13,167 bases of DNA from SKVJ01 sp964578745 (GCA_964578745.1 CAZODZ010000045.1:1-13167); one strand, 5' to 3'; positions 1-6,804 are shown, counted from the stretch's first letter. Numbers and translations are program-made. The notes: a model not told the origin generated them from the sequence alone.

Positions 1-651
1 TCCAGCGCCGATTTCGCAGCCGTGTACAAAGAGCTGGCAGCACACACAGACGGTATCGTTTCGCTGCACCTGTCGAGAAAGCTCAGCGCAACGTACTACG
101 CAGCAGTAGTAGGAATGAGCGAGTCCGGGGCCAAGTGCCGAATCGAGGTCCTCGACAGCACAAGTGCCTCGCTCGGCCTGGGGCTACTCGTAGCGCAGGC
201 TGCCGAGCTTGCACAGAGCGGCGCCTCCATGAATGACGTGCTTGAAACCACGATGTCTGCCATCCCACGCACACGCTTCTTTGGTGTGCTCGACACACTG
301 GAGTACTTGCACAAAGGCGGTCGGATAGGCAGGGCAAGCGCCCTCTTTGGCTCGGTGCTACAGGTAAAGCCGATAGTCGGACTTCTCGACGGAACGGCCT
401 ATCCTATCGAACGAGTGCGAGGCAGAGAGCGGGCACTCACGCGCGTTTGTCAGCTGATAAGCGACTTTGGTCCGATTGAACGCATCGCAGTTGGGCATAC
501 CACCGATGAAGAAGGCATGAACACGCTCGCAGACTACGTGGCGCACACCGCACCCCATCTCCACGTAATTCGCACCCAGTGCGGCGCGACGCTCGGCACG
601 TACCTCGGCCCACGCGCCTTCGGCGCCGGGCTCATCCTGGCGCGTTCATGA
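1..651 (+). CDS. DegV family fatty-acid-binding protein, 5' end cut by window
   Basis: This is the C-terminal 216 residues of a DegV-family protein. The reading frame is open from base 1, so the true start lies upstream; a GTG at 22 is internal. DegV proteins are about 280 aa, two-domain cytoplasmic proteins that bind a fatty acid; in Firmicutes the FakB members present fatty acids to the kinase FakA. The fragment shows the family landmarks: a loop matching the canonical HISSKLSGTY (here HLSRKLSATYYAA), then VLDSTSASLGLGL, then LEYLHKGGRIGR about two thirds along, and a closing GTYLGPRAFGAGL. The protein ends at TGA 649-651, six bases inside the convergent membrane-protein gene. No fakA-like kinase gene is in the window, so the ligand and partner are unknown. 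Family assignment is firm; role is not. Confidence 0.9.
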   Translation, partial: SSADFAAVYKELAAHTDGIVSLHLSRKLSATYYAAVVGMSESGAKCRIEVLDSTSASLGLGLLVAQAAELAQSGASMNDVLETTMSAIPRTRFFGVLDTLEYLHKGGRIGRASALFGSVLQVKPIVGLLDGTAYPIERVRGRERALTRVCQLISDFGPIERIAVGHTTDEEGMNTLADYVAHTAPHLHVIRTQCGATLGTYLGPRAFGAGLILARS

Positions 652-1062
652 TGTAGCCCGCCGTTGTCGCCACCACCTGGCGCACAGCAGTGGGCCGAAC
701 AACTCCGTCAGCAAGACCAGGCCCCACGCACGTCCCTCAAGGACGTTGTAGTCAGCCAGCAACCGCTCCCAGGGATGACCGACAACGTAGTGGCCGAAGA
801 TGAACTCGAATATGACCGTCGCGACCAGCCACATGACTCCGACCAGCAACAGCGTGGAGGTCTGTTCTATCGCCTGCAACTTCACCAGCGCGCACGACCC
901 CACGAGAATCACGGCGCAGAGTATCAGCGTCGCCACGTAGTGAGCGAGCAGCTCTCCGATGCGGGGAGCGATGACGTTCACACGCAGCAATCCGTTCAGC
1001 ACTGCCACAATGCCGAATAGAAGCCACATCGCGATTACGCTTCCAAGCAAACGTCCGCTCAT
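646..1062 (-). CDS. Unnamed four-helix integral membrane protein (138 aa)
   Basis: I do not recognise a named family. The protein is 138 aa and very hydrophobic, with about four predicted membrane helices (roughly residues 4-25, 34-57, 63-88 and 106-128). Between helices 3 and 4 is a conserved-looking segment GHYVVGHPWERLLADYNVLE followed by GRAW, and the C-terminus is a basic tail (ARWWRQRRATS). I chose the ATG at 1062 because it is preceded by GGGAGG about 10 nt upstream and because it overlaps the stop of the upstream gene as ATGA; the reading frame continues to 1149 but that extension is hydrophilic and lies inside the neighbouring gene. The tight overlap suggests the two proteins are made together and may interact. 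Its stop abuts the stop of the convergent degV gene. Function unknown. Confidence 0.7.
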   Translation of the reverse strand: MSGRLLGSVIAMWLLFGIVAVLNGLLRVNVIAPRIGELLAHYVATLILCAVILVGSCALVKLQAIEQTSTLLLVGVMWLVATVIFEFIFGHYVVGHPWERLLADYNVLEGRAWGLVLLTELFGPLLCARWWRQRRATS

Positions 1063-1883
1063 CGTTGTTCTTCCCTCCCTCCATCCACCCGGCAGTGCTT
1101 CAGGAACCAGTATGACATGAGCGTACCGACGACCGCTATTGTGCCCCACAGCACAGCAAGACCGGTGTCAAAGGGCTCTCCCGCGCGGAAGAGGAACCAG
1201 GTCATCCCAAGGAGCGCCATGCCGATAGTGGCGGCCTTGATGAGTATGAACGCGCCGAGAACCGGACCCCAGTCCCGCCGGCGGTGCAACCACAGAGCAC
1301 CGAGCACCGCGACGGGGACCACGATGCCGAGATCGAGCACGTACACGTACATCGTCTGCGCGTCGGCCATCCGGATACCCTCGGGCACCTCTCCGGTCCA
1401 GTAGAAGGGCAGAATCTGTGCCAGCCAGATGACGCACAGCATCACAGCAAGCCAGAGCATGAATGCCACGGTCGCGCGCCACGGAGTTCGGGCATCGAAG
1501 GCGGCAAGCACTGCGGGCGCGTTCATCCTGCTGCCGAGCGCCAGCAGTGCAAACAGGCTGAGGGAGAACAGGGCAACGTACAGCAGAAAGAGATGGTTGA
1601 ACGTGTAGGCGAAGGACGCACCTGTGTAGACGTAGAAGAAGTAGCCCAGCAGGCCAAACAGGACCAGCCGTCCCCGTGGCGAGCCATATCTGTCCGCGAC
1701 GAGCGCAATCGCCGTTGCGGGCACGATTACGGCCAGCGTAACGAGGTCGGTACCACGGTTCTGCGCCGTCACCCACGCGTTGTCGCGGTAGACCCCGGGC
1801 AGCAGCAGCCCGAGGGCACTCGCAACTGTGGCAAGCGCTACGATTGCGCCAGCCAGCTTCCGAACGACTTCATACGACGTCAT
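1059..1883 (-). CDS. Unnamed polytopic membrane protein (about 274 aa)
   Basis: This is a polytopic membrane protein with about eight predicted helices spread over its whole length. Recognisable stretches are GYFFYVYTGASFAYTFNHLF near the middle of the N-terminal half, WLAQILPFYWTGEVPEGIR, and YVLDLGIVVPVAVLGALWL. Aromatic residues cluster at helix ends. I cannot assign a family or substrate; no transporter, enzyme or sensor motif stands out. The start is uncertain: ATG 1883 gives 274 aa starting just before helix 1, while ATG 1916 gives 285 aa; neither has a strong Shine-Dalgarno sequence. The frame stays open to 2150, but that region is poor coding sequence. Its TGA overlaps the ATG of the next gene, so the pair is probably one transcription and translation unit. 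Confidence 0.65.
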   Translation of the reverse strand: MTSYEVVRKLAGAIVALATVASALGLLLPGVYRDNAWVTAQNRGTDLVTLAVIVPATAIALVADRYGSPRGRLVLFGLLGYFFYVYTGASFAYTFNHLFLLYVALFSLSLFALLALGSRMNAPAVLAAFDARTPWRATVAFMLWLAVMLCVIWLAQILPFYWTGEVPEGIRMADAQTMYVYVLDLGIVVPVAVLGALWLHRRRDWGPVLGAFILIKAATIGMALLGMTWFLFRAGEPFDTGLAVLWGTIAVVGTLMSYWFLKHCRVDGGREEQR

Positions 1884-2083
1884 GGCAGACTGCGACCACT
1901 CACTGGAAGGCGTCATGCGGCACCAGTTCTCATTACCTGCATGCAATACGGTACCATCACGCCCGCAGTCGGAACAAACGAACAGGGCTGCCTTCGCGAG
2001 GACTGGTACGGCCGATACTGTCGCACCAGCCGCTGCGTAGTACCCTGCGTGGTTGTCACAGGAAGGAGAGCGCCGGCAGACGC

Positions 2084-2284
2084 TCATGCCTTGTCGGAGT
2101 GGGGGTGCACCGCATCCTGCGCCACAGCTGCAACAACCTCTTTCCTGCACTGGTCAGGCCGACAAGGCTGTAGCTCAACATCAAGCCGTGCACCACATTC
2201 CCTGCACTCCACTACGTGCATCTCGAGCAAGGCCCAGCCCCAATATACGGCCCCGCATCGTTTGCATACAGCCACCGGCGGCAT
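2084..2284 (-). CDS. Small zinc-ribbon protein (66 aa)
   Basis: This 66-aa protein has a CX2C-X16-CX2C pattern (Cys7, Cys10, Cys27, Cys30), typical of a small zinc ribbon, with two more cysteines at 41 and 46. The first pair sits in VCKRCGAVYW and the second in VECRECGARLDV, both of which read like genuine treble-clef or rubredoxin-type knuckles. The C-terminal third is polar with no clear motif. The ATG at 2284 follows a purine-rich GGGGAGGGGG, with GGAGG about 8 nt before the start, which is one of the stronger ribosome sites in the left part of the window. It lies about 200 nt upstream of the membrane-protein pair on the same strand, so co-transcription is possible but unproven. Role unknown; nucleic-acid or protein binding is the usual use of such folds. 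Confidence 0.55.
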   Translation of the reverse strand: MPPVAVCKRCGAVYWGWALLEMHVVECRECGARLDVELQPCRPDQCRKEVVAAVAQDAVHPHSDKA

Positions 2285-2323
2285 CGATACCCCCTCCCCA
2301 GGCTGCGGACGCCTGCACGGTAG

Positions 2324-2356
2324 AGTCTAGCACCTCCATATCTGCGTACGTGTCAA
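2324..2356 (-). promoter_or_regulatory. Possible promoter of the zinc-ribbon gene
   Basis: On the minus strand a TTGACA (2356-2351) lies upstream of TAGACT (2329-2324), which is preceded by TGC, giving an extended -10 element. The 21-nt spacing is too long for a classical pair, so the extended -10 would have to do the work. A start near 2317 would leave a short leader of about 33 nt before the ATG at 2284. Confidence 0.3.
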
Positions 2357-2398
2357 GTGGCCAACACGAACACACGTTGCGGGAAAATCTCCAAGCTG

Positions 2399-2426
2399 TT
2401 GCCCCCGTAGCACGGCAGCCTATAAG
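2399..2426 (+). promoter_or_regulatory. Possible promoter of the second degV gene
   Basis: TTGCCC (2399-2404) and TATAAG (2421-2426) are separated by 16 nt, a weak match to a sigma-70 promoter. It would give an untranslated leader of about 100 nt before the ATG at 2536. It lies in the divergent intergenic region between the zinc-ribbon gene and degV; nothing else in that region stands out. Confidence 0.3.
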
Positions 2427-2535
2427 CCCTGTTCAGGGGCCAGCACAGCAAACTGACGCAGAACACAGTAGCCGCTGCTAGAATTCCGTATCAGCACTGA
2501 AAGGCGCCCCGGATCAGCAGAGTAGTGTGTAATCG

Positions 2536-3396
2536 ATGGACACGGTGGCGGTAATCACAGACAGCGTTGCAGCGCTCCCTGCAGCAGTGGCAAATGCCCA
2601 TGGCATATACCAGATTCCGGTGCGCCTCACCGTCGATGGGCGGACCTACAGCGATACAGAAGAGGACCTGCCCGGCCCGCTCGTCGAGAAGTTCCGTTCT
2701 ACCACACGGATAGATACAACACCGTGGCCACCTGAGCATTACAGCCAGATGTACCAGCGCATAGGCCGTAACCAACCGGACATGGTCCATGTGGTGGCAT
2801 TCTCTCAGTTTACGTCCACCATTTCGCTCGCGAGGGAAGGGGCACTGATGGCCCGTGAGGCGTCCCCCGCAATCCGTGTCGAAGTGGTAGATTCAGCGAC
2901 AACAGGAATGGCGCAGGGTCTAGTGGCACTGGCAGCAGCGCGGGCAGCGCAGCAGGGAGCCTCATTAGAGAACTGTTGCGAGGTAGCACGATCGGTCGCG
3001 GGCCGCGTCGTCTCCGTGTTTGCACTGGACAGCCTCGACTACGTAGCACGGACGGGGCGCGTGAACCGGCTGGCGGCTTGGGCCAGCTCGCTGCTCAGGA
3101 CCACTCCCGTCGTGAGGCTGGCGCTCGGGAAAGAGCACCCGCTATTCCTGGCCCGGTCTAAGCAACAGGCTGCGAAGCACATCGTGACAGTGGTAGAGGA
3201 AGCAGCGAACTGCGGGGGCCCGGTCCACACCGCGGTCATGGAATCTGACCCGGGAGAAAGCGAGACGCTTGCACGGATGCTACGGGAGCGGGTGCCGCTC
3301 GCAGAATGCATCATGGCGCCGTTCACGCCGGTCATGCGGATTGTAGGTGGCCCGGGCGTGGTCGGCATCGCTTTCTACACTGACACAGCCACTTAG
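2536..3396 (+). CDS. DegV family protein (286 aa), divergent paralogue
   Basis: A complete DegV-family protein of normal length. The N-terminus VAVITDSVAALP (residues 4-15) is the family signature for the first strand and ligand loop. VVDSATTGMAQGLVALAAA and SLDYVARTGRVNRLAA match the second-domain motifs, and it ends with VGGPGVVGIAFYTD. The ligand-binding loops differ from the usual pattern: the TSQPSP-type loop reads TTPWPPEHY (61-69), and the loop that is normally HISSKLSGTY reads AFSQFTSTISLA (88-99), keeping one serine but losing the SGT. The protein may therefore bind a different lipid. The ATG at 2536 places the first strand correctly, although no good Shine-Dalgarno site precedes it. 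It is a separate gene from the partial degV at the left edge and lies about 300 nt upstream of typA on the same strand. Confidence 0.88.
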   Translation: MDTVAVITDSVAALPAAVANAHGIYQIPVRLTVDGRTYSDTEEDLPGPLVEKFRSTTRIDTTPWPPEHYSQMYQRIGRNQPDMVHVVAFSQFTSTISLAREGALMAREASPAIRVEVVDSATTGMAQGLVALAAARAAQQGASLENCCEVARSVAGRVVSVFALDSLDYVARTGRVNRLAAWASSLLRTTPVVRLALGKEHPLFLARSKQQAAKHIVTVVEEAANCGGPVHTAVMESDPGESETLARMLRERVPLAECIMAPFTPVMRIVGGPGVVGIAFYTDTAT

Positions 3397-3476
3397 AGGG
3401 GCCAAGGGGCGCCGACCCAACGGCCTGATGCGCAGCAGCATCGTTCCCTCCCAAGTGTACAGCAGTCAGGCACGCA

Positions 3477-3506
3477 TTGGACGCTCGTGCGGTATGCAGC
3501 TACAAT
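3477..3506 (+). promoter_or_regulatory. Likely typA promoter
   Basis: TTGGAC (3477-3482) and TACAAT (3501-3506) are spaced by 18 nt. The -10 matches five of six consensus positions and the -35 only three. Transcription from about 3513 would give an untranslated leader of about 190 nt before typA. Confidence 0.4.
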
Positions 3507-3541
3507 AATGAAATTGGGTCCAGCCGCATGTACGGGGCCAG

Positions 3542-3623
3542 TGTGACCGCAGAAGAAGGCTTGTTGCAATCCAACGGATAAGGGTTGCCAGACCTGGAAA
3601 AGCACTCCGCCTGCGCGGTCACA
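3542..3623 (+). promoter_or_regulatory. Potentially structured typA leader RNA
   Basis: A perfect 9-bp inverted repeat, TGTGACCGC (3542-3550) and GCGGTCACA (3615-3623), would close an 82-nt element. The 64-nt interior contains smaller possible stems (GTTG with CAAC near 3563-3575; CCAG with CTGG near 3588-3597). It lies between the likely typA promoter and the typA start. No run of T follows, so it is not an ordinary intrinsic terminator, and it matches no riboswitch consensus I know. The rest of the 306-nt gap between degV and typA (3397-3702) shows nothing else I can name. Confidence 0.35.
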
Positions 3624-3702
3624 AAACCAAGAGAAACCCGCAAAGTTACACCCCATACCAGCTGCCCAACCGCTCACAACCCAAATAACACAAAAGACAG
3701 AG

Positions 3703-5556
3703 ATGATGCTTCGCAACGACATACGTAATGTAGCGATTATCGCTCACGTGGACCATGGCAAGACAACGCTTATCGATGCACTCCTGAGACAGAGTCACAT
3801 ATTCCGGGACAACCAGCGCGTGGCCGATCTCGTCATGGACAGCAACGCCCTTGAACGGGAAAAAGGAATCACCATCATGGCCAAGAACACAGCGGTGCGT
3901 TACGGGGGCGTCAAGATCAACATCATCGACACGCCCGGACATGCGGACTTCGGTGGTGAGGTGGAGCGCGTGATCAACATGGCAGATGGATGTCTCCTCC
4001 TGATTGATGCAGTCGAAGGCCCGATGCCCCAGACCAAATTTGTACTGAGGCAAGCGCTTGACGCAGGACTCACAGCCATAGTCATCATCAACAAGGTCGA
4101 CAGACCCTATGCCAAGCCGGATGTCGCACTGAGGCTGACCCAGGACCTCTTTCTCGAGACAGCCACCAGGGCTGAGCAGCTCGACTTTCCAGTCCTGTAT
4201 GCCAGTGGCAAAGAAGGAAGGGTCTCGACCAGTCCTACCATACGAGGCACAAACATTGCACCCCTCTTCGAATACATACTTGAGCACGTGCCCGCCCCGC
4301 ATATTGAAGACGGCCCGTTTCAGATGCTGGTCTCGAACCTCGACTATGACAACCACAAGGGCAAGATTGCCATCGGGCGCATCCGGCGCGGTTCGGTAAA
4401 GCCCAGGGATACCATTGTGTGCATCGGCGCCGATGGGTCAGAAATGCGGTTCGAAGTTGCCGAAGTACTCACACACCACGGGCTGAACCGCGTTAACGCA
4501 AGGGTGGCAAACGCTGGAGATATCGTTGCAATTACCGGCCCCAAGCAGGTGGCGATCGGGGACACGCTTGCGAGTCCCGAACGTCCCGAGGCGCTCCCCC
4601 GCATCGAGGTCGCCGAACCCACCATCGAGATGACGTTTGGCGTGAACACATCTCCGTTCGCCGGACGCAGCGGCACATACTGCACAACGCGCCAGTTACG
4701 GGAGCGACTCTACCGGGAGATGGAGACCAATCTCAGTCTCCGCGTGGAGGACGGGGACAGCCCGGACACGTTCATCGTCCGCGGACGCGGCGAACTGCAC
4801 CTCGCCATCCTCATCGAATCACTGCGCCGTGAAGGTTACGAGTTCGAGGTCTCGAAGCCGGAAGCTGTTACGAAGATAGTTGATAATGTGCTGACCGAGC
4901 CAGTCGAGCACCTCCTCATAGACACGAGAGAAACGTACATCGGCGTACTCACGGAGATACTGAGTAAGCGCCAGGCCGAGCTACTGAATATGCGTAGCGA
5001 TTCCGAGGGAAACGTGCGGCTCGAGTTCCGCATTCCTACGAAAGGTCTCATCGGCTTCAGGGGAGCGTTTCTCACTGCTACCAGAGGCGAAGGCGTCATG
5101 AACACGGTATCCCTCGGATTCGAGCCCTGGCGCAAGCAGCTGCTCCCGAGCAGAAGTGGTGTGCTCGTTGCGTCGGACAGCGGTGTAGCGGTTGCATATG
5201 GACTCGAGAATGCACAGGAACGCGGCGCGCTGTTCATCGAGCCCGGCACCGCGGTGTATGAGGGCATGATAGTCGGCACCAATCCACGGATGCAGGACAT
5301 CCCAGTCAATGTCTGCAAGGAAAAGAAGAGGACAAACATGCGCTCGTCAACCGCCGACATAGCGGTGCGGCTGCAGCCGCCGACAAGGCTGAGCCTGGAG
5401 CAGGCAATCGACTTCATCGCTGCTGACGAACTGCTGGAGGTAACACCCGACAGCATCCGGCTGCGGAAGAAGATCCTCAACCACACACAGAGGCTCCGTG
5501 CGCAGGCATCATCCCGTAAGTCCGCTGAGGCAAAGACCGCGCGCACGCATGCGTGA
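3703..5556 (+). CDS. typA: GTP-binding protein TypA/BipA (617 aa)
   Basis: TypA/BipA is a translational GTPase of the EF-G superfamily that binds the 70S ribosome and helps ribosome assembly and translation under stress. All G motifs are present: G1 AHVDHGKT (residues 14-21), the switch I block SNALEREKGITIMAKNTA (47-64), G3 DTPGH (76-80), G4 NKVD (130-133) and G5 SGK (168-170). The later part holds the beta-barrel domain, then EF-G III-like and V-like domains (RGRGELHLAILIESLRREGY; FRIPTKGLIGFRGAFLT), and the BipA-specific C-terminal domain with VNVCKEKKRTNMRSS. Length fits the family (about 605-615 aa), with a basic tail. The start is ATG 3703 or the adjacent ATG 3706; only a weak purine stretch precedes them. 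The gene appears monocistronic and converges on the ribosomal protein block. Confidence 0.97.
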   Translation: MMLRNDIRNVAIIAHVDHGKTTLIDALLRQSHIFRDNQRVADLVMDSNALEREKGITIMAKNTAVRYGGVKINIIDTPGHADFGGEVERVINMADGCLLLIDAVEGPMPQTKFVLRQALDAGLTAIVIINKVDRPYAKPDVALRLTQDLFLETATRAEQLDFPVLYASGKEGRVSTSPTIRGTNIAPLFEYILEHVPAPHIEDGPFQMLVSNLDYDNHKGKIAIGRIRRGSVKPRDTIVCIGADGSEMRFEVAEVLTHHGLNRVNARVANAGDIVAITGPKQVAIGDTLASPERPEALPRIEVAEPTIEMTFGVNTSPFAGRSGTYCTTRQLRERLYREMETNLSLRVEDGDSPDTFIVRGRGELHLAILIESLRREGYEFEVSKPEAVTKIVDNVLTEPVEHLLIDTRETYIGVLTEILSKRQAELLNMRSDSEGNVRLEFRIPTKGLIGFRGAFLTATRGEGVMNTVSLGFEPWRKQLLPSRSGVLVASDSGVAVAYGLENAQERGALFIEPGTAVYEGMIVGTNPRMQDIPVNVCKEKKRTNMRSSTADIAVRLQPPTRLSLEQAIDFIAADELLEVTPDSIRLRKKILNHTQRLRAQASSRKSAEAKTARTHA

Positions 5557-5593
5557 CGCGGGGCAGCCAGCCCTCGAGACACGCACTGCACCT

Positions 5594-5610
5594 GCTTGCC
5601 AGTGGCAAGC
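5594..5610 (+). terminator. Hairpin after typA
   Basis: GCTTGCC (5594-5600) pairs perfectly with GGCAAGC (5604-5610) across a 3-nt loop, 38 nt after the typA stop. There is no T-run after it, so it may act as a 3'-end stabiliser or a Rho-assisted stop rather than a textbook terminator. Confidence 0.4.
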
Positions 5611-5616
5611 GACATG

Positions 5617-5653
5617 AAAGGCGCATAACCGGGGGCAGCCGGCATGCGCCTTT
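5617..5653. terminator. Bidirectional hairpin between convergent typA and rplL
   Basis: AAAGGCGCAT (5617-5626) is perfectly complementary to ATGCGCCTTT (5644-5653), a 10-bp stem with an inner CCGG/CCGG pairing (5629-5632 with 5639-5642). It sits between the two convergent stop codons and ends in TTT in either direction, so it can serve both the typA and rplL transcripts. The T-tract is short. Confidence 0.6.
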
Positions 5654-5678
5654 GGCTCTCAGATTAAGAAGAACGCTG

Positions 5679-6152
5679 CTACTTGACTTCGACGGTCGCG
5701 CCCGCAGCCTCCAACTTGGCCTTTATGTTTGCGGCCTCTTCCTTGGAGACGCTCTCTCTGACGTTCTGCGGCACGCTCTCGACTAGATCTTTGGCCTGCT
5801 TGAGCCCGAGGTCGCTAACCTCGCGGACAGCCTTAATAACCTCGATCTTCTTCTCACCGACGGCCTTGAGAACCACGGTGAACTCAGTCTTCTCCTCCTC
5901 CTCTTCCACGGGCTCAGCGGCAGCTGCATTGGCAGCCGGTGCGGCCACGGCGGCGACAGGAGCCGCACTGACACCGAACTCCTCCTCGAGTGCCTTGACG
6001 AGCTCGGACAGCTCCATAACGGTCATGTTCTTGACGGCATTAATTATCTCGTCGACGCCCATTGTGCCGGTCTCCTTCTTGACCTTTGCCTTGCTGGCCT
6101 TCTTCTCTACGGCTGCCTCTTCAACGGCGGTCTGTGTCTCTTCAGCGGTCAT
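5679..6152 (-). CDS. rplL: 50S ribosomal protein L7/L12, with N-terminal extension
   Basis: L7/L12 forms the flexible stalk of the large subunit and recruits translational GTPases. The N-terminal dimerisation domain (VKNMTVMELSELVKALEEEF), the alanine-rich hinge with an acidic run (EEEEE), and the C-terminal domain (VLKAVGEKKIEVIKAVRE, DLGLKQAKDLVESVP) are all present. From ATG 6152 the protein is 157 aa, about 30 residues longer than usual; that start has a near-perfect AAGGAGGT 6 nt upstream. The extra residues are charged (Glu/Lys/Ala rich). An internal ATG at 6062 would give a standard 127-aa protein and also has a GGAG about 9 nt upstream, so either or both could be used. It is the last gene of the block; rpoB does not follow. 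Confidence 0.95.
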   Translation of the reverse strand: MTAEETQTAVEEAAVEKKASKAKVKKETGTMGVDEIINAVKNMTVMELSELVKALEEEFGVSAAPVAAVAAPAANAAAAEPVEEEEEKTEFTVVLKAVGEKKIEVIKAVREVSDLGLKQAKDLVESVPQNVRESVSKEEAANIKAKLEAAGATVEVK

Positions 6153-6168
6153 TAGCATACCTCCTTGA

Positions 6169-6687
6169 CTACTGGGCAAGCGAGTCTATCCTCGCCTGAA
6201 GTACGTTACGAAATCCCTGCAGCGGCCACGAGACCGCGCGGTGGAAACGGGAAACAGGCGCCTGTAGCTGAGCTGCGAGCTGCGCGATCAGCACTTCCCG
6301 AGGTGGCAGATCAGCCAGCGCCCAGACATCTGCAGCGCTGAGCACACGGTCGCCGAAGACCCCACCGAGGACCTGCCCCACAGCATCCCTGGACCTGAAC
6401 TGCTGCCTCAGTGCCTTAGCCGCCTGGACAGGATCCGAGGCGAACGCAAGTGCAACAGGGCCCTCGATAATATTCATCACCTGCGGGCGGTTTGCGTTCT
6501 CACTGGCGATGCGTACGAGTGTGTTCTTGACTATGTGATACTCGACACCTGCATCGGCCAGAGCCCAGCGCACCCGTGCCAACGCCTGAGCGCTCATACC
6601 CTGGTACGACGTGGCCACGACGAACTCGCTGCCAGCCAGCCGCTGGGACAGGTTGTCTATGACTACCTTCTTTTTCTCTCTAAGCAT
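6169..6687 (-). CDS. rplJ: 50S ribosomal protein L10 (172 aa)
   Basis: L10 anchors the L7/L12 dimers to 23S rRNA and, as the L10-L12 complex, represses its own mRNA leader. Residues 1-35 carry the KKKVVIDNLSQRL and ATSYQGMSA segments, and VEYHIVKNTLVRIA (48-61) and EGPVALAFASD (75-85) are the family signatures. The C-terminal part (LIAQLAAQLQAP to FRNVLQARIDSLAQ) is the L7/L12-binding helix. Length is normal. The ATG at 6687 follows GGTGAGG 4 nt upstream and sits directly after the attenuator of the L10 leader. The stop precedes the rplL start by 16 nt; the rplL ribosome site lies in that gap. Confidence 0.97.
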   Translation of the reverse strand: MLREKKKVVIDNLSQRLAGSEFVVATSYQGMSAQALARVRWALADAGVEYHIVKNTLVRIASENANRPQVMNIIEGPVALAFASDPVQAAKALRQQFRSRDAVGQVLGGVFGDRVLSAADVWALADLPPREVLIAQLAAQLQAPVSRFHRAVSWPLQGFRNVLQARIDSLAQ

Positions 6688-6700
6688 TGTGCCTCACCCG

Positions 6701-6730
6701 AAAAAAGACCCTGTGCCAATGACACAGGGT
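6701..6730 (-). terminator. Attenuator terminator before rplJ
   Basis: On the minus strand ACCCTGTG (6730-6723) pairs with CACAGGGT (6715-6708) across a 7-nt loop, directly followed by CTTTTTT (6707-6701). This is a textbook intrinsic terminator, but it lies 14 nt before the rplJ start codon, inside the operon. It therefore most likely works as a regulated attenuator of rplJL. Confidence 0.85.
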
Positions 6731-6798
6731 TCAAATTCACCCAAATGCCTCGGCAGGCTACGTTTAAGCCCTGAAGGGCGCCTGCTGTCACTGGCGAC
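6701..6798 (-). ncRNA. L10 leader: autoregulatory mRNA element of rplJL
   Basis: Between rplA and rplJ the minus-strand transcript can form GCAGGC-GCCC-TTCA-GGGC-(9 nt)-GCCTGC (6785-6753), followed by CGAGGC. The GCCTGCCGAGG core with a long asymmetric bulge resembles the known L10-binding leader of many bacteria. It is followed by a terminator hairpin. In the known mechanism the L10-L12 complex binds the leader and favours termination or blocks translation of rplJ. The match here is by eye to a remembered consensus. Confidence 0.7.
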
Positions 6799-6804
6799 TA
6801 TTCA

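Noticed and set aside
1884..2150. N-terminal extension of the membrane protein with CSDCG and a further Cys, resembling a zinc ribbon.
   Set aside because: No ribosome site supports a start near 2150, the composition is irregular, and the membrane domain begins naturally at the 1883 or 1916 ATG.
1284..2330. A 348-codon plus-strand open frame.
   Set aside because: It is antisense to the polytopic membrane protein, rich in His, Arg, Gln and Pro with no hydrophobic core, and looks like a mirror of GC-rich coding sequence.
2053..2481. A 142-codon plus-strand open frame.
   Set aside because: Low-complexity Pro/Gln/Ala/His composition, no ribosome site, and opposite the better supported zinc-ribbon gene.
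3646..4356. A 236-codon minus-strand open frame with many Cys, His and Val.
   Set aside because: It lies opposite the typA GTPase domain, whose motifs explain the sequence fully.
4836..5645. A 269-codon minus-strand open frame.
   Set aside because: It lies opposite the typA C-terminus, is Ser/Arg/Cys rich and has no ribosome site or family resemblance.
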